The notes beneath the pieces are model-generated. The model did not search any database and was not told where the DNA came from. It worked only from the letters and a program-made list of their open reading frames with translations. This document shows, piece by piece, positions 35,688 to 42,998 of a DNA stretch of 64,000 bases. Both the position numbers and the translations under genes were made by a program. Source of the stretch: an uncultured Psychroserpens sp. (GTDB lineage Bacteria > Bacteroidota > Bacteroidia > Flavobacteriales > Flavobacteriaceae); assembly GCA_947489585.1 (NCBI GenBank), contig CANLEE010000009.1:1-64000 (forward strand). Direction: 5' to 3'. How positions within the stretch are numbered: position 1 is the stretch's first letter; every line of letters starts with the position of its first letter.

Positions 35688-38051
35688 ATGAAACGATTAA
35701 TTCTTACGCTCTGTAGTGTTCTGATATGTTTGGTATCGGTTAAAGCACAAGTATTCGAACCTGTAAAATGGGAAACTTCTGTCGAAAAAATATCAGATGC
35801 AGAATACGATTTAATTTCTACAGCAACAGTAGATAGTGGTTGGCACCTCTATTCTCAAAGTGTTCCTGATGATGGTCCAATACCTACAACATTTCTTTAT
35901 AAAGCTACGGCTGATTATGAATTAAGGGGATCAACTTCGGAAGAAGAAGGACATACTGTCGATGATCCAGTGTTTCAAATGAAAATTAAATTCTTTGAAG
36001 ACAAAGCCGAATTTAGGCAGCGTATCAAAGTTTTAAATCAGGAGTTATCTATTGTAGAAGGCGAAGTAGAATATATGGCTTGTGATGATGAAAAATGTTT
36101 ACCGCCAGATTATGTAGAATTAAAGTTTAAAATAAAAGCTGATGATTTAGTTGATGATAATTCTCAAATATTTGAACCTGTAAAGTGGGAAGCTTCTGTA
36201 GAAAAAGTTTCAGATACCGAGTATATTTTAGTTTCTAAAGCTAAGGTAGATAAGGGCTGGCATTTGTATTCTCAAAGTGTTCCTGAAGATGGACCAATCC
36301 CTACAACATTTGATTATATATTAGATGAGGGTATTGCGCTTGTTGGAGAAACTACCGAAGAGAAAGGTGTTACTATTGATGACAAAGTCTTCCAAATGAA
36401 AGTGAAATATTTTGAAGATTCAGCCGAATTTAGGCAACATATAAAGGTTTCAAATTCAGCCATCAAAACTGCAAAAGCCGAAGTAGGCTTTATGGCTTGT
36501 GATGATGAGAAATGTTTAGCGCCAACGTATTTAGATTTAAACTTTGATTTGACCAAAAGTGTTGATGCAAAAGAAGGGGGACATACTGTTTCACCTTCTG
36601 ATAAAGAAGGAGATAGTAAGAGTTTATGGTCTATCTTTATTATTGCTTTTTTCTCAGGATTTGCAGCATTATTGACACCATGTGTGTTTCCAATGATTCC
36701 TATGACCGTAAGCTTTTTTACAAAGCAAAGTAAGTCCAAGGCCGCAGGTATTAGAAATGCTATTATTTATGGATTGTCAATTATTGTTATTTATGTATTA
36801 TTAGGCGTTGTTGTAAGTCTTATTTTTGGACCAGCTGCTTTAAACGCATTATCTACCAATGTTTGGTTTAATCTTATATTCTTTGCGTTATTATTAGTTT
36901 TTGCTTTTTCATTCCTAGGTGCATTTGAAATTATGCTTCCTAATTCATGGGCTAATAAAGTCGATTCTCAAGCAGATAGAGGAGGTCTCATAGGTATTTT
37001 CTTTATGGCATTGGCATTAGCAATTGTATCCTTTTCATGTACAGGGCCAATTGTTGGAACATTATTAGTAGAAGCTGCTGCAGGAGGAAGTCAAATAGGA
37101 CCAATTGTTGGAATGTTAGGTTTCTCATTAGCCATTGCGTTACCGTTTGCATTATTTGCAGCCTTTCCTGGTTGGATGAATTCATTACCTAAGTCTGGAG
37201 GCTGGTTAAATACAGTTAAAGTGGTTTTAGGGTTCTTAGAATTAGCATTAGCATTTAAGTTCTTATCTAATGCAGATTTAGTGTCTCAATGGCATATATT
37301 AGAGCGTGAAGTATTTATAGCGATTTGGATTGCCATTTTTGGAGCCTTGACTTTATATCTCTTCGGAAAACTCCAACTACCTCACGATTCACCGTTAAAG
37401 CACATTTCAGTAGGACGACTTATGTTAGGTCTATTGACATTGTCATTTACCATTTATATGATTCCAGGGCTTTGGGGAGCACCATTGAATTTAATTAGTG
37501 CATTTCCACCACCTTTAGATTATAGCGAATCACCTTATGGCGTTGGAAATTCAAAAGGCGGCGGAAGCAGTTCTGCAGAACATTCCGACTTGCCAGATGG
37601 CGCACATTTATTGGCGCCTCATGATATTTTAGCATTTAATGATTACGACAAAGGATTGGCGTATGCCAAAAAAGTAGGGAAACCTGTCATGATAGATTTT
37701 ACAGGCTGGGCTTGTGTGAATTGTCGTAAGATGGAGCAGAATGTTTGGGTGAAACCTAATGTGTTAGCGAAACTGAAAAATGATGTTGTTTTGATTTCTT
37801 TATATGTTGATGATAAACGAAAACTCTCTGATGATGAGGTTATTGATTCGCAATTGAAACCAGGTAAGAAACTCAAATATATTGGTCAGAAATGGAGCGA
37901 ACTTCAAACCATAAAGTATAAAACCAATACACAGCCTTTTTATGTGTTGATGGATCATGATGAAAACAACCTTAACACTCCTGTTGCTTATACACCAGAT
38001 GCTGATGAGTATTACGACTGGTTATCTGATGGTATTGATAATTTTAAATAG
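35688..38051 (+). CDS. dsbD: Thiol:disulfide interchange protein DsbD with duplicated N-terminal domain
   Basis: A 787-residue membrane reductase that carries electrons from cytoplasmic thioredoxin to periplasmic thiol proteins. After a signal peptide come two tandem alpha domains (about 22-150 and 160-285), each with FEPVKWE.SVEK, GWHLYSQSVP.DGPIPTTF and MACDDEKCL (the active Cys pair). Then a CcdA/DsbD membrane domain with redox Cys in TPCVFPMIP and SFSCTGPIVG, and a C-terminal thioredoxin domain with GWACVNCRKME. Ordinary DsbD has a single alpha domain; this explains the extra length of about 120 residues. Nearby redoxins are possible clients. Confidence 0.93.
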   Translation: MKRLILTLCSVLICLVSVKAQVFEPVKWETSVEKISDAEYDLISTATVDSGWHLYSQSVPDDGPIPTTFLYKATADYELRGSTSEEEGHTVDDPVFQMKIKFFEDKAEFRQRIKVLNQELSIVEGEVEYMACDDEKCLPPDYVELKFKIKADDLVDDNSQIFEPVKWEASVEKVSDTEYILVSKAKVDKGWHLYSQSVPEDGPIPTTFDYILDEGIALVGETTEEKGVTIDDKVFQMKVKYFEDSAEFRQHIKVSNSAIKTAKAEVGFMACDDEKCLAPTYLDLNFDLTKSVDAKEGGHTVSPSDKEGDSKSLWSIFIIAFFSGFAALLTPCVFPMIPMTVSFFTKQSKSKAAGIRNAIIYGLSIIVIYVLLGVVVSLIFGPAALNALSTNVWFNLIFFALLLVFAFSFLGAFEIMLPNSWANKVDSQADRGGLIGIFFMALALAIVSFSCTGPIVGTLLVEAAAGGSQIGPIVGMLGFSLAIALPFALFAAFPGWMNSLPKSGGWLNTVKVVLGFLELALAFKFLSNADLVSQWHILEREVFIAIWIAIFGALTLYLFGKLQLPHDSPLKHISVGRLMLGLLTLSFTIYMIPGLWGAPLNLISAFPPPLDYSESPYGVGNSKGGGSSSAEHSDLPDGAHLLAPHDILAFNDYDKGLAYAKKVGKPVMIDFTGWACVNCRKMEQNVWVKPNVLAKLKNDVVLISLYVDDKRKLSDDEVIDSQLKPGKKLKYIGQKWSELQTIKYKTNTQPFYVLMDHDENNLNTPVAYTPDADEYYDWLSDGIDNFK

Positions 38052-38055
38052 TAAA

Positions 38056-38994
38056 CTAGTTCCAAGCAAGATTATTTCTTTCATTCCAATACGCTTTAGA
38101 ATTTATTTTTAAAGTTTTTAAAGATGCTATAGCTTCTAAAGAAAGTTTAAAATCTAGTGCTTTTAAGTTTTGAGCAAGATGGTTGCTATTTGATGCGCCG
38201 CTCAATATGACATTTGGACATAGCGTGTCTATCACAAACCTAATCGCAATAGCATCAATTCCTACATTGTGCGTTTTGGAAATTACTTCTAATTGTGTGT
38301 TTGCGTTTTCACTGGTGAATACTCTTCCATTTGCTAAGGCTTCTTTTATAATAATTGTTTTGCCTAAATTCTTAAGTTCAAGTAGCGCTTCAAAAGTTGA
38401 TTGTTCAAAAATATTGTAAGTGACTTGATAACTGTCAAAAAGGAGCTCCTTGTTTACTGTGATACCTTTAGCAATTCGTAAAATTTCTGATTGGTTAGTA
38501 CCACTTGTTGTAATACCTATTTGTAATCCATGTGCTTTTTTTAACTGAAATAGACGCTCATGAATAGTAGTGTCGTTTAAAATACCACTCTCTAATGTTG
38601 CAGAATGCACTTGATAGATTTTTAATTGCGGTAATAGCTGCTTTGAGATGTCCCATTGCTCATTTAATTTAGATAAGGAATGCTCTTTTATTTCGTGTTT
38701 TCCATTATAACCAATTTCCCAGTTAGCAACATAAGTGTAACCCCATTTTGTAGACAATATGGTGTCTTTGTGCTTTCTGGAATTTTTCCAATCTATTAAA
38801 AACTGCTCTCCTAAACCATAGGAAGGTGCTGTATCAAAATGGCGAACCCCATTTTTATAGGCAAAATCCATAACCTCTAATGCATTGTTTTTAAATGCTG
38901 ATTTTGATTTATCAATCTTAGAATTTTGTCTAATATTAATATAATCTGGTCTGCCTAGAGCTGCTAAGCCTAGTCCAATTTTAGTTGTAGTCAT
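38056..38994 (-). CDS. Aldo/keto reductase
   Basis: A 312-residue TIM-barrel oxidoreductase with FDTAPSYGLGEQFL (Asp and Tyr of the catalytic tetrad), STKWGY (Lys) and YQVHSATL (His). The NAD(P)-binding end ILSGASNSNHLAQNLKA is present. Substrate unknown. It is the last gene of a run of same-strand genes that begins with msrB; it starts 1 bp after the zinc-ribbon gene stop. Confidence 0.9.
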   Translation of the reverse strand: MTTTKIGLGLAALGRPDYINIRQNSKIDKSKSAFKNNALEVMDFAYKNGVRHFDTAPSYGLGEQFLIDWKNSRKHKDTILSTKWGYTYVANWEIGYNGKHEIKEHSLSKLNEQWDISKQLLPQLKIYQVHSATLESGILNDTTIHERLFQLKKAHGLQIGITTSGTNQSEILRIAKGITVNKELLFDSYQVTYNIFEQSTFEALLELKNLGKTIIIKEALANGRVFTSENANTQLEVISKTHNVGIDAIAIRFVIDTLCPNVILSGASNSNHLAQNLKALDFKLSLEAIASLKTLKINSKAYWNERNNLAWN

Positions 38995-39273
38995 TTAGTG
39001 CGTATGATCGTATTTAACTTGGCATGTTTTACATGTATATGTGTCTTTGTCGATGACAATACCTGAAATATTAGTTTCTACAATTTTGTTAATGAAATTA
39101 TTGTAAGTTTCATCTCGTTTATCATTTTTACTGCCTTTTAAATACTCATAGAATTCACCTTCCCATTGTTGTTTTCCCCAACAATTTGGACAGATTCCTT
39201 CAGGAGCTAGCCCAGTATCTTCATTATTTTTCTTTTTAGTGAAATAGGTTTTGATAGTATCTATAAGTGACAT
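38995..39273 (-). CDS. Zinc-ribbon-like small protein
   Basis: A 92-residue soluble protein with two CxxC pairs (ICPNCWGKQQWEG near residue 28 and YTCKTCQVKYDHTH at the end), expected to bind one zinc ion. Conserved in Flavobacteriaceae as I recall, but without a named function. It is tightly packed between the aldo/keto reductase and the hydrolase. Confidence 0.8.
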   Translation of the reverse strand: MSLIDTIKTYFTKKKNNEDTGLAPEGICPNCWGKQQWEGEFYEYLKGSKNDKRDETYNNFINKIVETNISGIVIDKDTYTCKTCQVKYDHTH

Positions 39274-39279
39274 AATATG

Positions 39280-40131
39280 TTATGAGTTTTGAATGAATTG
39301 ATGTGTTAAAGTAATTATTTTTTCAGGAGCTTCCTCTTGAATAAAATGTTTTCCTTCAATGATATGAATGTTATCTTTTTGTATTTGAAGAGCTTCTTTT
39401 ACTTGTTCTTGTTGCGGTTCCCATTTTAAGAAGTCGTCATGTTTTCCCCAAATAACTAAAACAGATTTTTTAAGTGTTGGTAATAAACTCGAATAATCGG
39501 GTAAATTATGGCATGTTTTTGAAAAGAAGTGATACATGCCTCTAATTTTTCCTTGTAACAATGGCATTTTATAACCTTCAATGTCTCTTTTGGTAAGGTT
39601 ATTATCAAGTAATCCAGATTTGAATAACCCTTTCATCATCATACCATTTGTTAATTTATACGAATACAAATTCATCACAAATTTGGTGACAAAATTATTA
39701 CTAAATCGCATTGGAGGTGTAAAGCCAGATTTCAAAATAATAGTATTTAAAATCACCAGTTGTTTGATTGCGTTTGGGTTTAGTTTCAAAAGCTCCCATG
39801 TCCATAAACCACCAGCATCATGAAACACATGTGTCCAATTATTGATGTTTAAGTGCGTCATTAGTTTTAAGAAGCGCTCGGCCTGATGTTTTTCGTGATA
39901 TTTGTCATACCCTTTTGGTGAATCACTAGATCCAAAACCGAATGCATCAGGAACTATCACACGATAGCCCAATTTTACTAATTCTGGGAATATATGTCGA
40001 TAAAGCCAACCTGATGTAGGAACACCATGTAATAACATAATGGGTTCTCCTTTACCTTCATCTATAAAAGCAAGCTTGCCTTCAGGTAATTCTAAGAATT
40101 GTTGCTTGATTTTAAATTCAGAATAGATCAT
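39280..40131 (-). CDS. Alpha/beta hydrolase with Asp nucleophile (haloalkane dehalogenase-like)
   Basis: A 283-residue cytoplasmic alpha/beta hydrolase. It has HGVPTSGWLYR (oxyanion loop) and the nucleophile elbow FHDAGGLW, so the nucleophile is Asp rather than Ser as in haloalkane dehalogenases and epoxide hydrolases; the His lies in IEGKHFIQEEAP. A dehalogenase or related hydrolase is likely; the substrate cannot be inferred. It is part of the msr/redoxin cluster. Confidence 0.87.
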   Translation of the reverse strand: MIYSEFKIKQQFLELPEGKLAFIDEGKGEPIMLLHGVPTSGWLYRHIFPELVKLGYRVIVPDAFGFGSSDSPKGYDKYHEKHQAERFLKLMTHLNINNWTHVFHDAGGLWTWELLKLNPNAIKQLVILNTIILKSGFTPPMRFSNNFVTKFVMNLYSYKLTNGMMMKGLFKSGLLDNNLTKRDIEGYKMPLLQGKIRGMYHFFSKTCHNLPDYSSLLPTLKKSVLVIWGKHDDFLKWEPQQEQVKEALQIQKDNIHIIEGKHFIQEEAPEKIITLTHQFIQNS

Positions 40132-40135
40132 AAAA

Positions 40136-40588
40136 TTAATTGTTTAGTAATTCTTTAATCTTTAAATCTATGCGCAATAAAGCATTATTTGGATCTGACC
40201 CAAAAATAGATTGTACCACTATTCCGTTTTTGTCAACTAAAACCCAATGCGGTGTTCCTCCAGCTTCATAAGTGTTAAATGTTAATGCTGGTGCACTATC
40301 CCGATAAAAAGGAAACCGTATATAAAATTCGTCTTTTGCTGACTGTAACGCATCATCTGTATACGTTTTTCCTTCAAAACGTGTATGAATTCCTATAATA
40401 TTGATATTTAAACCTTCATATACTAATTTGTTTGCAAAAGGAATAGCACGTCCTTTACAGCCAGGGCAACCTAAATAAAAGAATAGAATTAACAATGGTT
40501 TTCCTTTAAAATCTTTAACTCGAGGAATAGCAGCATCAAAAATGGGTTCTAATTGCCACTCTGGAAGTAGGTTTTCTAATAAAGACAT
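40136..40588 (-). CDS. TlpA-like redoxin (paralogue of 41147-41632)
   Basis: A 150-residue cytoplasmic redoxin with the active site FFYLGCPGCKGRAIP (CPGC) and cis-Pro region AGGTPHWVLVDKNG. No signal peptide. Its overall plan (active site, IQ/IGIHTRFEG, DSAP, GGTP) parallels the redoxin at 41147, and the two flank the glutaredoxin-GNAT fusion. Confidence 0.87.
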   Translation of the reverse strand: MSLLENLLPEWQLEPIFDAAIPRVKDFKGKPLLILFFYLGCPGCKGRAIPFANKLVYEGLNINIIGIHTRFEGKTYTDDALQSAKDEFYIRFPFYRDSAPALTFNTYEAGGTPHWVLVDKNGIVVQSIFGSDPNNALLRIDLKIKELLNN

Positions 40589-40610
40589 AATCTACGTTCT
40601 TGTTTTATTC

Positions 40611-41141
40611 CTATTGAATTAGAGTGTTCCATTTTTCACTTCTATTTTTTACAGCTTTAATATAACTACAAATGGCAACAGCTTGGTAACCTTCTTCAGT
40701 TAATTTTTCAAATGTTTTGTCAACGAGCACTTTTCCAAAGCCTCTTCCACGTAGTTGATAAGGTACTTCAGAATGTACTAAATACATTTTATCATTTCGC
40801 AATTGATATTCAACCTTTGCAATTTCACCATTGATGTTAAGTGTGAATTGTTGATTATCTATATCATGAATAATAGGAATACGACTAGGGATCAATTTAT
40901 TTAACCATTTTTCTAGTTCTTCCTTATCGGGATTGCGTAATTTTTTTGATCCTATAGTTATTGTAGGAAAGTTGAGTTTTCTATTTTCATATAGACCACG
41001 CAATTCTTCTGCATGGTCTTTATGAGCTTCAACATCTAAGAACGTATATGGTAACCCAGTTTTATCCAATAAAATTTGATAATAATGGGTTTTATGACAA
41101 CCATTTGCACCATATAGTTTAATTGATGGCATGTCTTTCAT
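40611..41141 (-). CDS. Glutaredoxin-GNAT (YjdJ-type) fusion protein
   Basis: A 176-residue two-domain protein. Residues 1-85 look like a glutaredoxin (KLYGANGCHKTHYYQILLD, cis-Pro NFPTITIG, helix NPDKEELEKWL), but with a monothiol-like CxxT site (CHKT). Residues 90-176 form a short GNAT acetyltransferase of the YjdJ class (acetyl-CoA loop VPYQLRGRGFGKVLVDK and AICSYIK near the end). The fusion suggests acetylation coupled to thiol chemistry. An ATG at 41132 is an alternative start. It lies between two paralogous redoxins. Confidence 0.87.
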   Translation of the reverse strand: MKDMPSIKLYGANGCHKTHYYQILLDKTGLPYTFLDVEAHKDHAEELRGLYENRKLNFPTITIGSKKLRNPDKEELEKWLNKLIPSRIPIIHDIDNQQFTLNINGEIAKVEYQLRNDKMYLVHSEVPYQLRGRGFGKVLVDKTFEKLTEEGYQAVAICSYIKAVKNRSEKWNTLIQ

Positions 41142-41146
41142 TTGTG

Positions 41147-41632
41147 TTATAAGGTTTTTAAAAATGCTATAGCTGCATCAGCATTTAAGTGAAAATCTGC
41201 AAAGACGACGTTATCATGCTTATCAATAAAAATAAACCAAGGTGTACCACCTGTTTGATAATTTGTCATAATATTTGACCGTGATTTCTCATCATCACCA
41301 GTATCATGACCAAAAGGAATTTTTAGATCATACTGCTTTTGAGTCTCCAACATTTTTTCATAGGTGTTAGCGTCATATCCTTCAAAAACGGTTTGTATCG
41401 CTAAAAATGAAATAGAATCATTGTCACTTAAAGCCTCAACCATTTTTTTTAAATCTGGTAAGCCTTTACTATGACAACCAGGGCACCAACTTTGGAAACA
41501 ATATAGAATTTTAAATTGCCCTTTTAAATCAGATAGTTTAATTGGGTCTATTTTATTTCCTGAGGCATTAATCCAGTTTTTAACATGAAATTCTGGAGCT
41601 TTGAATATGTGTTCTTTTGCTTGATTTGACAT
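41147..41632 (-). CDS. TlpA-like redoxin
   Basis: A 161-residue cytoplasmic redoxin: active site CFQSWCPGCHSKGLP (CPGC), AIQTVFEGYDANTYE, GHDTGDDEKS, and cis-Pro TGGTPWFIFIDKHD. It is 5 bp upstream of the glutaredoxin-GNAT gene in the direction of transcription and is paralogous to the gene at 40136. Probably a thiol reductase or peroxidase in the cytoplasm. Confidence 0.88.
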   Translation of the reverse strand: MSNQAKEHIFKAPEFHVKNWINASGNKIDPIKLSDLKGQFKILYCFQSWCPGCHSKGLPDLKKMVEALSDNDSISFLAIQTVFEGYDANTYEKMLETQKQYDLKIPFGHDTGDDEKSRSNIMTNYQTGGTPWFIFIDKHDNVVFADFHLNADAAIAFLKTL

Positions 41633-41686
41633 AATTTATGTCCTTTCTTTTTTAAAGTTTAAAGTTTAAAGTTTAAAAATAATAGG

Positions 41687-41724
41687 CATTAAATGATAAT
41701 CCAATTACAGATTACCATTTAATG
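41687..41724. repeat. Intergenic inverted repeat after msrA
   Basis: Arms CATTAAATG.TAATC / GATTA..CATTTAATG flank an 8-nt loop in the 110-bp gap between msrA and the redoxin gene. It may attenuate or terminate msrBA transcripts, but no strong T-run follows. Confidence 0.45.
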
Positions 41725-41743
41725 ACATTATAATGCGAGTTAA

Positions 41744-42295
41744 TTAGGCGACATGAGTTTTTAGCTTGTCGGCATGTAACTTTCTAAGTTTTGCTAGCTT
41801 AGGTGTAATTACAAAACTACAATAGCCTTGTGTTTGATTATTGGCATAATAGTTTTGATGTACAGCTTCGGCTTCAAAAAACGTACCTAACGGACTTATT
41901 TCTGTCACGATAGGACTTTCGTAATAAGGTGCCATTTCTTTTACAACAACTTCTGCAATTTCTTTTTGCAGATCATTATGATAAAAAATCACAGAACGGT
42001 ATTGGGTTCCAGCATCTGCACCTTGACGGTTTAATGTTGTTGGATCATGACTGGTCATAAAAATAACAAGTAAATCTTCGTAAGAGATTACTTCTGGGTC
42101 ATAAGTAACTTGAACCACTTCAGCATGACCAGTTAAGCCAGAGCACACTTCTCTATAGGTAGGTGTTCCAGGAACTGTTCCGCCACTATAACCAGATATG
42201 ATTTTCTCTACACCTTTTACTTCATTGTAAATAGCATCAATGCACCAAAAGCATCCCGCTCCAACAGTCAGTTGTTCTAATTTTCTGTTTGTCAT
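41744..42295 (-). CDS. msrA: Peptide methionine sulfoxide reductase MsrA
   Basis: A 183-residue enzyme that reduces methionine-S-sulfoxide. The active site GAGCFWCID has the catalytic Cys; SGYSGG, YDPEVISYEDLL and VIFYHNDLQ are family motifs. No signal peptide, so cytoplasmic. The start overlaps the msrB stop by one base. Confidence 0.96.
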   Translation of the reverse strand: MTNRKLEQLTVGAGCFWCIDAIYNEVKGVEKIISGYSGGTVPGTPTYREVCSGLTGHAEVVQVTYDPEVISYEDLLVIFMTSHDPTTLNRQGADAGTQYRSVIFYHNDLQKEIAEVVVKEMAPYYESPIVTEISPLGTFFEAEAVHQNYYANNQTQGYCSFVITPKLAKLRKLHADKLKTHVA

Positions 42296-42756
42296 TACTT
42301 TGTCTCCTCTACTTTAGAATCTAATTGCATAGATTCAGAATTAATACAATAACGCAATCCGCTTGGCTCTGGTCCATCTGGAAATACATGTCCTAAGTGT
42401 CCATCACAAGTATTGCACATTACTTCAACGCGAACCATACCAAAAGAGGCATCTTTTTCGTACTTAATCGCATTAGGTTTAATAGGTTGGGTAAAACTAG
42501 GCCAACCAGATCCAGATTCAAATTTTATGGTAGAATCAAATAGAGGCGTGTCACAACAAATACAGTTGTATTGCCCTTCGTCATAAATGCTACATAATGC
42601 ACCACTATGTGGTCTTTCTGTACCTTTTTGACGTGTGATTCTAAATTGTTCTGGAGTTAATTGTTGACGCCATTCGGCATCTGTTTTTTCAACTCTACGG
42701 TCTGGTGTAGGGTTTCCTTTTACAGCGAAGTTGATGACTTCTTTCCAAGTTAACAT
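42295..42756 (-). CDS. msrB: Peptide methionine sulfoxide reductase MsrB
   Basis: A 153-residue enzyme reducing methionine-R-sulfoxide. Zinc-binding CxxC pairs (CICCDTPLF, CNTCDGHLGHVF), GSGWPSF and the catalytic Cys in RYCINSESM are present. It is the first gene of the minus-strand redox cluster; msrA follows with a one-base overlap. Confidence 0.96.
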   Translation of the reverse strand: MLTWKEVINFAVKGNPTPDRRVEKTDAEWRQQLTPEQFRITRQKGTERPHSGALCSIYDEGQYNCICCDTPLFDSTIKFESGSGWPSFTQPIKPNAIKYEKDASFGMVRVEVMCNTCDGHLGHVFPDGPEPSGLRYCINSESMQLDSKVEETK

Positions 42757-42998
42757 AGCTATTGGTCCTTTCTGTTTTTAATTAATAAATAGTATATAAT
42801 TAACTTAAAACATTAGTCGAAACTATACCTGTTTTCTTACACTTAAATCTTTTATTTCAAATCTTGATAGAAAGTTAATTAATCTTTCATAAAGTTACGA
42901 GATAAATTCTAATATGTAGTTAGAATAATTTCTTTTGATAAAGTCCGTTTCATTGATTGGCTCGTATATAACACACGACCATATATTAAATCCTATTT

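Noticed and set aside
41654..41674. Three AAAGTTT tandem copies in the msrA-redoxin gap
   Set aside because: Short, AT-rich and low complexity; no evidence of function.
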